Part shown: positions 24,501 to 34,955 of the stretch, piece after piece
How positions within the stretch are numbered: the first letter of the stretch is position 1
Layout of the letters: every line of letters begins with the position of its first letter
From: Neospora caninum Liverpool
Lineage: Eukaryota > Apicomplexa > Conoidasida > Eucoccidiorida > Sarcocystidae
Length of the DNA: 64,000 nt
Direction: 5' to 3'
NCBI RefSeq assembly: GCF_000208865.1
Contig: NC_018396.1
Coordinates: forward strand, 5,016,514-5,080,513
Translations under genes and position numbers: made by a program
Notes under the pieces: model-generated
Told to the model about the DNA's origin: nothing
Database searches by the model: none
The model's input: only the letters and a program-made list of their open reading frames with translations

Positions 24501-24596
24501 TTGTATACTTTACCGATTATCTCTGACTCTGTTAATGTTTTTGTTTTCCAGTGGCTTTTTTGCGGATTTTAGTCTGCGATAACCACGGGGGCTAAT
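21566..24596. other. Intergenic upstream of the ankyrin-repeat gene
   Basis: About 3 kb between the ankyrin start codon and the stop of the small minus-strand gene at 24597. It should hold the ankyrin promoter. Only short frames are present; a minus-strand frame of 72 residues at 22280-22498 begins with GTG, not ATG, and has no splice support. A 22-bp tandem duplication lies at 22429-22472. Confidence 0.45.
22429..22472. repeat. 22-bp tandem duplication, two diverged copies
   Basis: The unit GCTTATGGCTTTCCTGAAGA continues for two more bases and is followed at once by a second copy with a few substitutions (22451-22472). Confidence 0.7.
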
Positions 24597-24848
24597 TTAC
24601 TTGTAAGCGGACGACGTCACCGCGTCGTCTCCATGTCGTTCTGCGTCGCGCCTAGCGCAGTACATTTGGTATTCGTCTTCGAAAAAAACGAGACGTTTGG
24701 TGAAAACGACAATGGCTCGTAGAGGGTTGCAGAAGTCAGAGTGGGGAGTTCTTGGTGAGAGGATCCAGTGGCCTGCTGGGTTTTTCCCAGAGAGGCGACT
24801 ACCAGGTAGGCGGCATACCGGTACCAGCAAAATCAACCGCCGTAACAT
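24597..24848 (-). CDS. Possible small protein with mitochondrial-type N-terminus (83 aa)
   Basis: A single uninterrupted frame runs from ATG at 24848 to TAA at 24597. The N-terminus MLRRLILLVPVCRLPGSRL has arginines spaced along a hydrophobic helix and no acidic residues, as in mitochondrial presequences. The rest is charged, with a central hydrophobic/aromatic stretch (AIVVFTKRLVFFEDEYQMY) and an Arg/Asp/Glu-rich end. I do not recognise a family. Small lineage-specific subunits of respiratory complexes and ATP synthase in these parasites often look like this, but that is only inference. The start codon is 412 bp from the divergent pseudokinase start, so the two may share a bidirectional promoter. 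An upstream exon cannot be excluded. Confidence 0.42.
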   Translation of the reverse strand: MLRRLILLVPVCRLPGSRLSGKNPAGHWILSPRTPHSDFCNPLRAIVVFTKRLVFFEDEYQMYCARRDAERHGDDAVTSSAYK

Positions 24849-25260
24849 GACTTTTCCTATGTAGTGGTCTCACGAAACGGGCAGGGGAAGGTGGAAGTTT
24901 CGTCAGAAGCTGCTTTTCCCTTCACGGACGTCGTATACAGGTAATGGCCTGTTTGGGATCAACGTGGGCTGAGCTACAAACCCAGCCCCATACTGGAGTG
25001 ATCTGCCTGTCTTCCAGTTTGCTGACGTGTACAACACTGCGCTTATATGAGTGCACGTACGCTCCAGAGGACTGCACAACGGCCTAGGATTTTTTTCTAC
25101 CGCGCCAGTGCGTTGTTGCTGCTCTCGTACCCTGTCATGCTGGCGGGAAGTGGAATATTTTTCACTCTTCTTTGTTGAGTTCTGGCTAATTGCGTTACAT
25201 TTTGCTTCGTGCATAGGGACTGGCGTGCACGGGGAAACGTGGGTGATCAAAAACAACGTA

Positions 25261-28200
25261 ATGGAAGTTACTAAAGAACTAACAGACCTCAGGTGAGAGC
25301 CCCAAGGTTGTTCTGATGCGGGTGTTGCGCTTTCACTGAGATCTCTCCAGCTGCATCACTGGGAAACTGCTGGTGCTCTTTGCAGCCCGGAGGGATAATG
25401 TATGGCGCGCTCTCGATGTGGGTGAAAATGTGTGTATCTGGGAGGCTTCGAGCAGTTGACAGTCCCCAGGGCAATGCTGGCACTTTCCGGACTTTGCCGG
25501 AGACAGTGCTCCGACGGCACGTCACCCGGGACTCGTGTGTCTGGGTCCAACTGATAGCGGCCATTGCCCGAAGGCCTGTTCCGTCGTTACCAAAAGGGAG
25601 GACCAATCTGATCTGGAATTAGAGCTTCCAGTTCCGCAATACAACCTTTTCTGGATGGGCAATGTCAGCTCAGCGGGTTCCGCATAGTGCCAGGGAGGCG
25701 TTCCTTCCGGGTCCTGGAGACTATCTTTCGTCTTTTACTGACAAGCCTGCGGCCAGCACAGTGATATGGAGCCGTGACCCGGATGGCATTTCTGTCTCGC
25801 GGGTTTCGTTGTCTCTTTTCTCTCCTCAAAGGGATAAATTGGTGGCAGGCATACAGAAGCTTGATCAAGGCATAGACGAGGCGGCGGCGGCGATGAACGA
25901 GCCTCTCGAGGGCGAGGATGATGACGATATTGGCTACGACGATGAATTCGATTTTGCAGACCGCTTTGACCCACACGACAGGTGCGTCCTCTAACGCAAC
26001 GCCTGCGACGGCAGCCGCCTTTTTTTTCAGAAGACGACACGGGAATGAGTCTTCCCTGCGTTCGCAGCGACAGCTAGCCGAAGGCGGGGTATGAATTGCT
26101 TTGCCGATTACACAGCGAACGCGCGGGTTACTATCTGGCAGGAGCACTGGAACTAAGGAGGTATTGGGGCCCGAGTTTCTTCCCATTATGACGGACGGTA
26201 CTCATGAGATGGGGTCTGATCTTGGTTCACGTTTCTTATAAAAGCTGAGCGACTCGCATCGGACTGTTTCTTGGTTTTCCGTCGTGACACCAGCCATCGG
26301 CCGTTAAGTTGCCATAGGCTCAGGTTCTTCGTCTGCCTGCCTCAAATCATGAAGCAGTTGTTCACTTGTGGATAACCGCCTTCTGCAACGTTCCTGGCAC
26401 CAGAACGGATCCTGAGGTGCTCCTGGAAGAACGCCAAGGCCTCCAGACTGAGCTACAAGATAGGCTAGACGAGGTGAGGTTTTTCTGATGTCAGAGCTGA
26501 CGTGTGAGTCCTCTCTGCTTCTCTTCCGCGGTAGCTGGTGCACCGCTGTCCTCCAAACCACGCGCGAGCCTCCGTTCACGGATATCTTGTGGCAACCAAT
26601 ACTCACTGTGTCCTTTCTCCAAAACGCCGATTTCTAGGTTTCTTCTTCGGATGGGCCGCAAAGGTGGTTCCACGTCCAGTTATCAGAATGTGCAAGAGGC
26701 TCCGCGAACGGCGAATGTGTATCCTTTTTCTCGCCGTAGGTGAACGGCAAACTGGCAGAGATGCAACAGAATCAACTAAACTTCACGTGGAAGAAGCGAG
26801 AGCTGCCTCATCAGGTTCGTCTCTACTCCCCTCCAGGATGGTTCCTTTTTATCTTTTTATCTGTTAGATGTCTTCTTTGGGCAGCCCGTTCTCCTCTCAA
26901 CGCGCTTGTGACCGCTAGCAAAAAAACAGAGCTACAGTGAGGTTGGGATTTCTGCTGAGTGAGTGGCCTCTTCTGAAGCTTGCGGGTTTCGCGGTTCTTG
27001 CCGACCAGGCAGCGGGGAACAGCTTCTGCTCACTGAGATTGCCACCGGTGTTCTCTGGTTGTCACACGTGTGGGCGCTTCGATGTGCACTTCCTGGCTCA
27101 GCTCCATTGCCTCACCAAGCCATGGGAAGATTTCAACAAGGCAGAAATGCTCGCGGCCAAGCAGGCAGCAGATGAGGCGGCGGCTGCTGAGCGAGAGGTT
27201 CTTGAACGGAGATCGAGAAGGAAAGGTAAGCAAAAGGGAGCAAGCTTCTATTGCTTCACGAACCAGTCCTGCCGGTAACCTCCCTCTTCGCAGACCGCAC
27301 ATGCTGTGTGCACCTTTCTCGTGGCAAGCTGTTTCTGGAATTTTTAACTTGTGGAGCTTTGCTAATTTTAGATTTCCCATGAAATCTATGTGGGAGAAGA
27401 GGCTTGATAATACTACCGTAGCGCATGTAAACTAGTCTTAAACACACCGCTTGTCACGTCACAAAAAGACGGAAGCTGGAATACGGAACCGTTATTAAGC
27501 GCCGGGTAGTCCTGGACACTCAATCCATGAACGTGAACATTGTAGTTCTGTTGATTCTATTTACACGATTTAAAATGGTAGATAGGGAACAAACTGTCTC
27601 CAGACGTTCTTAACCCAGCTCACGTATTACTTCTGACGGTGAACTATGTCGTTCCTCGGACCAGTTTTCCTTACGACTCTGAGGCTTTGTCTGATACCAG
27701 GACTTCCACTGGAACCGTTTTTTGCGTCTTTCGTGTGCAGGGAAAATGCAGCCTGAGCCCCCGAAGGAGGACGAACCTGAAATGCCGGACACGTTCGTAG
27801 CAAAGTTGGTAAGGCTCGTAGAAGGTTTTACTGCATACCTGGAGACAGCGAACGCGCCAGTCATTCACTGCCACGCGTGTTGCAGCGTCGGCGGCAGTCC
27901 TGTTACCAGCATAGGTGCCTGTACAGGTGACCGAGTCGCGGCAGGCTGCGGCGGACCCGTGGCCGAAGCGAACCTCGGTTGCTGGTGTTGTGATTGCGGT
28001 AGCTTCAGTTGAGCCCTGTGTGGAGTGGGTGTTTCCATTTTGCGTGTCGCTGTTGTTCTAGATCGAGCCGGCTGCGGCATACACGGGAGACGGGCGGAGG
28101 ATGGGCTTTTCTGATGGCGGCAGAGAGTATGCAGACACGCTTCTTGCAGAAGGCGAGTCGCAGATGAAAGTCATCTGGCGTTTCATTGTAGAGAGGGGTA

Positions 28201-31200
28201 ATTTCGACTTTGAGGAGGTCGGTTTAGTGCCAATAGTTTACGTCGGCGCCATCAAGCGGCAACACAAGGACTTCAAACCCGTGGAGAACGCGATCTTTGT
28301 TCGGTGAGGAAGGGAAGGAACAGGGGACTTCGAGTGCGCGCGGATGGGGCTATGTGGACCGCCAGTCCTGTAACCGCACTTGTCCTCGTCAGCCACCGTC
28401 AGAGATCCCTTGCGGGACCTGGCTATCTCTTTCACGCCATAAAGGGTGGCATGCGCAGCTTTCAATAAACAGACATCTTGTCCTTTTGAGCGCTTCACGG
28501 CTGGTTACCGGGGCGAAGGCCAACCGTCATCAGCCGATCTCACCCAGCCTCCCGAAGGGTCCAGACCATTTAGGAGAGCGAAGACCGGCGTGGTTAGTGC
28601 CGTCGATGCAGAGACTCGAATGCACGATCCACGCCTGCCAGTTCCCCGCGCATCGTGTCTCACGACTTGGGGGGTTCCCGAGGAACCAGTAAGCGGTCGG
28701 CTGGACGCTGACTTTCAGAGTCGAAACTATCGATGCTGTTTCGATGGAAACGTTCCTGTCTCCGTGTTAGGCCATATTTCAAGCACGGAACCGTTGGAGA
28801 CGTGATCAAGAACCTCGCCGGCAAAAAGAAATCGCTCTACTATAAAGACGATCTTCTTGTAACGAACGCGCACAAATTTATCTCGTGGTACGAACCTGCG
28901 TAACTGTCCCAGCTCGGTTGGTTCACGGAGATGGACGCGCCAAAGGCATGCGGGTCTCCTGGTGCGGGTGTGGGGCAGCGCCCCGGTCGTGCTTAGTCGC
29001 GTCTGGTTCACATAGTCGAGGAAAGAGCACTATCGGGATGTAGAGATAGCCAGCGGCGTGCGGTCGTGTGAAGCCAACAAAGTCGAAAGATCGGCGTGAG
29101 AGTCGATCGACTTCGACCTCGAGGGACGAATAGCACGAGTCTTCCTTCAGTGACCTTCCATGCTGTGCGAGCGGTCGTCCCGACATTGCTTGCTGTGGAC
29201 AGGACAGGCAAAGATGGCAGCGGCGTGCACATGCGCCATGTTTGGGTGGTTGTTAGCTCGAGACTTATTCTTCACGGTTGCTGTTGCTTACCGGTTCAGG
29301 TCGCTTTTTGTTGTTCCCTGTCCGCTGTCTCAGCATGGCTTATCTGGAGAATGGTCGGCTGTACCATGGAAGCATTCATCCGAACAATATTTTCGTCTCG
29401 GACGACGGTTTCAGGCTGCTTGTTGGCGACTTTCTTCCTCCATGTAGGCCATCTCCGCGGGAGTCTTGGGGTAGCCTTTTATTCTTGTTTTGGGTCTACA
29501 GTTTCGTACACAGTTGCATGTGGGTTACTGCGTGTAGTGGAGAGGCGGACAAAGAGACTGAAGCGGCGTACAGGCAACGAGCGTGGCTGCAGTCGGCACG
29601 TTTCATTTCTCTGATTGTGACGAGAGGCAGCCGGCCTTGGCCGGCCAACGCTGTCAGATATCTCCGACCTCGCCTACACTTGGGCCATGTTTCTGTAGCG
29701 AGAACACGGCGGTGTTTTCAATTTCGTGCATTGCTTTTCTAGGCAGTTGTCGAATAGATTCTCGAATCCTTCAGGAATGTGCACACTGTCTTTAAGGACA
29801 AAACCTGAAACTGTGGAGGTGACTCGCAGTAGCATTTGTGAAAGCACTTGTGACTGTCGCCAAACGTTCCAGCGGCAGGAGGGTGTCAAAGAGTCCGAGT
29901 CGCCGCGGCATGCAGCCTCCACCAGCACCCCTCGGCGTTTTTCAGTTCGATTTCTGGCTCTTGTCGCGAGTCTGTGCGTGATCTTTCAGCGGAGTTCAAG
30001 CGGTGGATGGTGAGCGTGGCGAAGCGGTTAGCGTCCATTCCGACCTTTATTTCACCAGAATATCGGGAGGCGCTGGCGACAGCTCGCATACAGAAGCCCC
30101 AGTACTACACAGAAACACTTTCGCCATACAAGAACGACGTCTACGCCTTTGGACTTGTTTTGCTGTACCTCGCCACAATGGAAGAGCCAACGGTAACGGC
30201 GACAAACGTCATTGATGAAGCGCAGAAGACTGTTCACTTGGGTATTAAGCAGTCACTGCTGCGGATTCCTAGAAGCCTGCTACCCTGTGCAGGTCACAGT
30301 CGAGCGTCGCGTCGCTCCTGCCTGCGGACCTGCTACTGAGAGTGTTACGCGCAGTTGCCTTGTGTGAAGCATGCATGGCGGGAGCAGACTAGCAAACATG
30401 CTATTGCTGATAAAACCCAACACTTTCGGGCGAGTAACGACGTAAGGCAACAGCAGGGGCCGAGGTACTTGGCGCCATTATCCAGTTCGAAGCGAGGGCT
30501 CGATTATTCTGGTGTTCAGGGTGTGAATGAGAGCGCCAAGAGGGCAGCCCGGGCAGTCGAAAAGTTGAGGCAGAAAGGCCGACACGAAGGTGAGAACCGA
30601 CAGCAACGCAGTTTTTTCTGTTGAAGGTTACTTGCAAACATCTGTGGTACCACGTCCTCTTCGTTCCTCGTTGCATGCGGCAGAGGGACCTGCGCGTCCA
30701 CGGTCCATTCGTCTACCTCATCTACTCTACTGCCAACATCACGCGTGGCGGAGCGTCTGCAAGACATCGTTACGTGACCGAATTGCAAAGGGTCATCCTG
30801 TGTTTTCCCGTTGCACGTGCTCTCATTCACGATTTCGTTCGTGTCGCCATGTCGAAATACCGTAAATCTGATTCCTTCAGTGCAGCCATTTTCAGTGGCA
30901 TACATGTGCTCTGGTTTTAAGCGTCTTTCCAACCAGTAGCGGCAGACACCGTTGTAGCGAGAGAGACGTGCCCATGCTTCTTTTAAAAAAACTGGTACGG
31001 CTTCCCCTAGTGAGAGGCCTCCTGGGGGGTATCAACTGACTTGTGGGAACAGAGGACTGCATCGAGGAAGAGGGATCTCCGTTTTTGCATAACAAGAGAT
31101 TGTCAGCCAGGAAACGTGGCAAAACTGTTGGTGCATGCCCCCGCGTATAGACAAGAGGCAAACGCTTCAGACTCCTACTGGGTTTCTTTTTCTTTGGTGC

Positions 31201-31855
31201 AGATTTGCTTTCTCTGGTATCGGCCATGCTTACTTTCAATCCCCAAGAACGCCCGAGTTGGAAAGAGCTCCTGGTAGGCTGAAATCACTGCCACGTGCCC
31301 TATAGATTCCGCCCCTTCTGTCGGTTCTCTGAGACGCAAGTTGTAGTGTGTGCGACCTACTGATGCTATTGTGATCTCACGGGAGGTGTTTTGCTCCATT
31401 GCTGTCAAATTGGCAGCTACTGCGATGCGAAAACGAGTCTTCACATTGATCTTGTCGCAATGTAACATACGCGCTGTGGAATCCGTATGTCGAGTGAACG
31501 GTTGCATTAAACGAGCGCGAGCTGTAAGTTATTATTCGTAGTCACCTAGCCCGTCTCTTTATGTCGAGAGCCAAGGAGGGGTTCACAGTCTGGGATCTGC
31601 TAGTACTTACAGATCCTTCAAGCCCTCTTTCGTGTGTCTGCGGGTGCCGGTGTTCTGCAGCCGACCGGTGAAAGACTACAGCTCCAAGCTGCCGATATGC
31701 TTCGAGGTCTTGGGAATCTTTTCGGAGTGACTCTAACGAACCCGGAAGACCAATATATGGACAAGGATCTGAGGGACCCACGGCGTGCAAACGCCGCGGC
31801 AGCAAAGAATATGAAGCGTGTAGACGGAGAACAGACGGCGTGCGCGATTATGTAG
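25261..31855 (+). CDS. Predicted pseudokinase with acidic/coiled-coil N-terminus and C-terminal CaaX box
   Basis: Thirteen exons join in phase: 25261-25292 (the exon may open at 25217), 25832-25981, 26404-26473, 26740-26814, 27102-27225, 27741-27808, 28062-28303, 28771-28887, 29334-29443, 29990-30192, 30520-30589, 31203-31273 and 31613-31855, giving 524 residues. Residues 1-170 hold an acidic run (GEDDDDIGYDDEF) and charged coiled coil. Residues ~175-450 are a kinase fold: PYFKHGTVGDVIK (hinge/helix D), HGSIHPNNIFV (catalytic loop, ~304), LLVGDFLPP (~321), SPE (~351), DVYAFGLVLLYLA (~379), and NPQERPSWKELL (~433). The HRD aspartate is replaced by Ser and the lysine two residues on by His; the DFG glycine is Leu; no clear VAIK lysine or glycine loop is seen. 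So phosphotransfer is unlikely. The pattern recalls PXK/Slob-type pseudokinases. The protein ends in CAIM, a farnesylation-type CaaX box, implying membrane attachment. Confidence 0.82.
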
Positions 31856-32586
31856 TCGTCTGTAGGGCAGCAGATCCTGTGAAGCCGCTGTCAGTTGCGC
31901 GGCACTATATTCGGGTATCTGCTGACTCTTTCGGAGGTTTTTTATAATGCTTGAGTAGAAGAGGCCCGTCACTACAGCGACAGAATTCTCGGAGGGCGGG
32001 TGTTCAAGATGTATGTTTACGCAAGTGTCGTGGTGTGGTACACGTGCGCTCGCTTTTGGTAGAGGCCTCTGATTTGCTTCTGATTCCTGTGCTGTGCTGA
32101 GCCTGTTGCAAAACAGTCGCTTCTCGGATAGGGATCAGCTGCTTGGCTTTTTGATTCCACAAATGTCTTGTGTGGATTCGGCAACTGGATCGTGCTCGGA
32201 GTTTTGCATAAACAGGCGTACTCGGGAGTTGAAACGGCGAGAAGCAGTTTGCTGACAAGACTGGCGTCCTTTTGTGTCATGCGGCAAAATGCTGGAAGTG
32301 GGGCTATCAGCTTAGTCGTGCTACAGCCAGCGGCTGTTCTGTGGCACACGTATCGTTGGAAGTGACCACTGATTCACACATGCCTGGCGTCCACCGATCG
32401 CAGGTTTCTTTTTGTTGCAGTCGCAGGCCGGAAATGTCTAATTTACTTGACACCTGTTGTCGGTGGCTGCATCAGGAAATGGTACAGAACTCGAAAATGT
32501 GAACATGAGTCTTGCGGCTCTTGCAACCGTCAAACCAAAGGAGTGCCGGTCCGTGTAGTCCTACTTCTACTACTGCCGAAACTAAT
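31856..32586. other. Convergent intergenic region
   Basis: About 730 bp between the stop codons of the pseudokinase gene (+) and the 209-residue protein gene (-). I see only short, unsupported frames; it should be 3' UTR of both. Confidence 0.5.
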
Positions 32587-33688
32587 TCATATCCGGCTGC
32601 GCAGTCGTGGTTTGTGGAAGGCACAGACAGCGACAGGAGGCTCTACCACGAAGAGGTTATATTCTCCTTCTTCTTCCGCGGGGTAGCACCGCTTGCTGCA
32701 GACCGCTTCAATTTTGTCTCTAACGGCCGTGAAGCAAAGCCGTAGGAACGGTGATGTCACGTCAAGCTGCGTTCCCACGAGTACGGCCCGCAGTGCCACG
32801 TTCGTGAGCGGCAGCTGCATCAGCTGCGCACCTTTGGCACTGGCGTTACAGAAAGTCAGGGGTACAACTACACAGCACCGCCGATAAACGCTCTTTCGGT
32901 GTGCCTTTCATTTAACGCCCTTTAGTACCATAAATGGACGCGCACAACGAACACCCAGCTCGGTTGCGCTCGACAAAACGAACAATGCCTCATTCCACGC
33001 TGGACGAGGTACCACACAGGGCACCCTGGACACACAAAAAAACGTCTAAACGTTTCCCGTAACAGGGTCTCTTTCTCGCACAAGCTGCTGGGTTCCCGTA
33101 TGCGATTTTCAAAGCACCCATTTTCAGACCTCTTCCTGCTGTGACTTCTCTGTTTACCACTCGCAAAATCTCGTCGTTATCAACCGAGACAGGATGACGG
33201 TCTGTCGCCTCTAAATTGATGTATAATACCTGCTGTGTCGTGCATTCACCCTCCCGAGAAATGGAGCACACGTGTAGTCAGGGAACGCACACACTTCTTC
33301 TCGACGCTCACGTTGCCCCACATTCTCATGCATCTAGGCTCACGGAACTCCCATTTCAACCTGGTACCGGGTGTCTCTCGTTCAGCTGCGCAAGAGCGGA
33401 GAAGCGTCCCAGACGATAGAAGCGTCCTTCAAAACTCGGTGCATCAGCTTTCATGTGGTGGCTCTCCAGTGTATCGTGTGTCTTCCCACTGTGCACACTC
33501 TCTGACCTGAAAACGAGCCTAGGAGAGTCACTTCGGAGAGCATCTAAAGGCAACAAAAACGCCGTTCTATCGGGAAGGTCGATTATAGGAGGATATTCTA
33601 CAGATACAGTTTGCGCACGCGGCTTCTCATTTAGCTTATCAGAGCCTGCATGATCTTCAGTTCCGGCCTCTGTGGTGCCTTCAGACAT
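32587..33688 (-). CDS. Unrecognised 209-aa protein, three exons
   Basis: Proposed exons are 33688-33368, 33229-33158 and 32823-32587, all phase 0. Donors are GTACCA and GTAAAC, weaker than usual; acceptors are CAG. Splicing joins LAQLNERHP to VLYINLEATDRHPVSV, then DEILRV to LMQLPLTNVALRAVLV, and ends at RLRSRI. The N-terminal ~100 residues are charged and probably flexible. The C-terminal ~100 alternate hydrophobic and polar residues like beta strands, with an acidic EEEGEYNLFVV strand. No signal peptide, TM segment or motif I can name. The exon 3 boundary could also lie at an earlier AG with a different phase. The first exon sits inside a longer open frame reaching 34342 that overlaps the next gene, so the true 5' end is uncertain. 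Confidence 0.45.
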
Positions 33689-34136
33689 ACGGCGGCCTAG
33701 TAGGTGGGCATTGGGCGGACCATCAAGCAAAAAATACCAGCTCCGAAACAAGGAGCGCAAGCGGTGCCAGGCAATTGCCCGAGATATCCCCGATTCACCG
33801 AAAAACTTGACCGTGCTCGCCTCGGTTGAAGGAGAGCTCACAGCAGCTGACGGAAAGCACGATAGAGCCAGTCGCTTTGCCAGATGCCGAAGCTGTTTGT
33901 CAGTAGGGCCACATCGCTGTGCATTTCGGTGGCAGGATCTTGCCTTTATTCCATTTACGTCTTCATGTGGTGTCTTGGGCACCCGTTGAATTCGACTGTC
34001 CAGGTCCGGAATCACCTGTCTCTCGTGTTGCTGCACTTCCCGCCGACTACAGGGCCGGTGAGTCGAAGCCACGTGCCACCACCCGTCCTGGCAGGCAGTG
34101 ACCGCCCCTGAGAATCTCAGCGCATGGGGAAGAAAC

Positions 34137-34955
34137 TCAGAGATACGGCTCTCTGGGAAAGAAGGTGTTCGTTGAGCCGCTGTAGTATCCGCTAGGAGCC
34201 CGGGGGAAGTACACCCGCATCGGCTCCTCGTGTACATACTGCACGCGATTGCTGGGGACGTAGTACCGGGGCTGCCGATTCGGAACCCCTGAAAATACAC
34301 ACCAGAGTCGTCACCACGCCTGCATTCCTTTTTCTCGGGCATATCTGGCTACGCGAAACACGCATGCACCCCCACGAGCTGTCACTATGCAAAACAACAG
34401 AGGCATGTATTGACGAGTAGGCGACTCATTATGCCACGAATCCAAGTCGGCGACTCTGTATCCAGCATTCTGGATGGACTGAAGCCAACCTCATGAAGGC
34501 AATGGGGAACAAAACTACGGAGCACTCAGGTCGGAACAGCGCGCATCTGATGGGGCGACTTCTAGAGGAGGCATGCTACGGGATTATGCTGCGACGTTCA
34601 CTACGGCATTTCCAGCAGGCACTGCGGCACATAGACATCTGAAATCCCCCTGCCATGCGTGGTTACTGTTCGTCAGTCTGATAAGGTCAGTCTTACCATT
34701 GTCACAGCAAGACTTGATGATAGCGCGCCAACAAACATCCAGAAGCACAGCACCCGCCTGGAGGATACCGAGAGAAACTGTTGCGGCTGTCCCGAGGGCA
34801 ACTGCGAGGCAGTCCGCGCAGGCAACCGCAGCTCCGGCAGCCGCTTCATCTCCAGAGAACGGGGAGGAATATTCTTCATTTCTTTCCGGTTGGGGTGAAG
34901 CTGTTGTTTCCTTATCGCCTTGCTGGCGCGTGCCGTCGCCGGATGTAGCTGACAT
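34137..34955 (-). CDS. Small membrane-type protein with Cys-containing hydrophobic core and Tyr/Pro-rich tail (136 aa)
   Basis: Two exons, 34955-34697 and 34288-34137, join in phase 1 with a GTAAGA donor and TTTTCAG acceptor. Residues 1-36 are polar and acidic. Residues ~38-81 are a long hydrophobic stretch rich in Ala, Leu and Cys (AAVACADCLAVALG, then LGILQAGAVLLDVCWRAII), long enough for one or two membrane passes, and followed by a Cys pair. The last 49 residues are rich in Tyr, Pro and Arg (RYYVPSNRVQYVHEEPMRVY, then a GYYSG stretch). The start has an A at -3. I recognise no family. Cysteines beside the membrane segment could be palmitoylated, which would suit a pellicle or inner-membrane-complex protein, but that is speculation. 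Confidence 0.62.

Noticed and set aside
28859..28890. Ending pseudokinase exon 8 at the GTAACG near 28859
   Set aside because: That end leaves the next exon out of phase; the GTACGA donor at 28888 restores the frame and gives a normal kinase helix before the catalytic loop.
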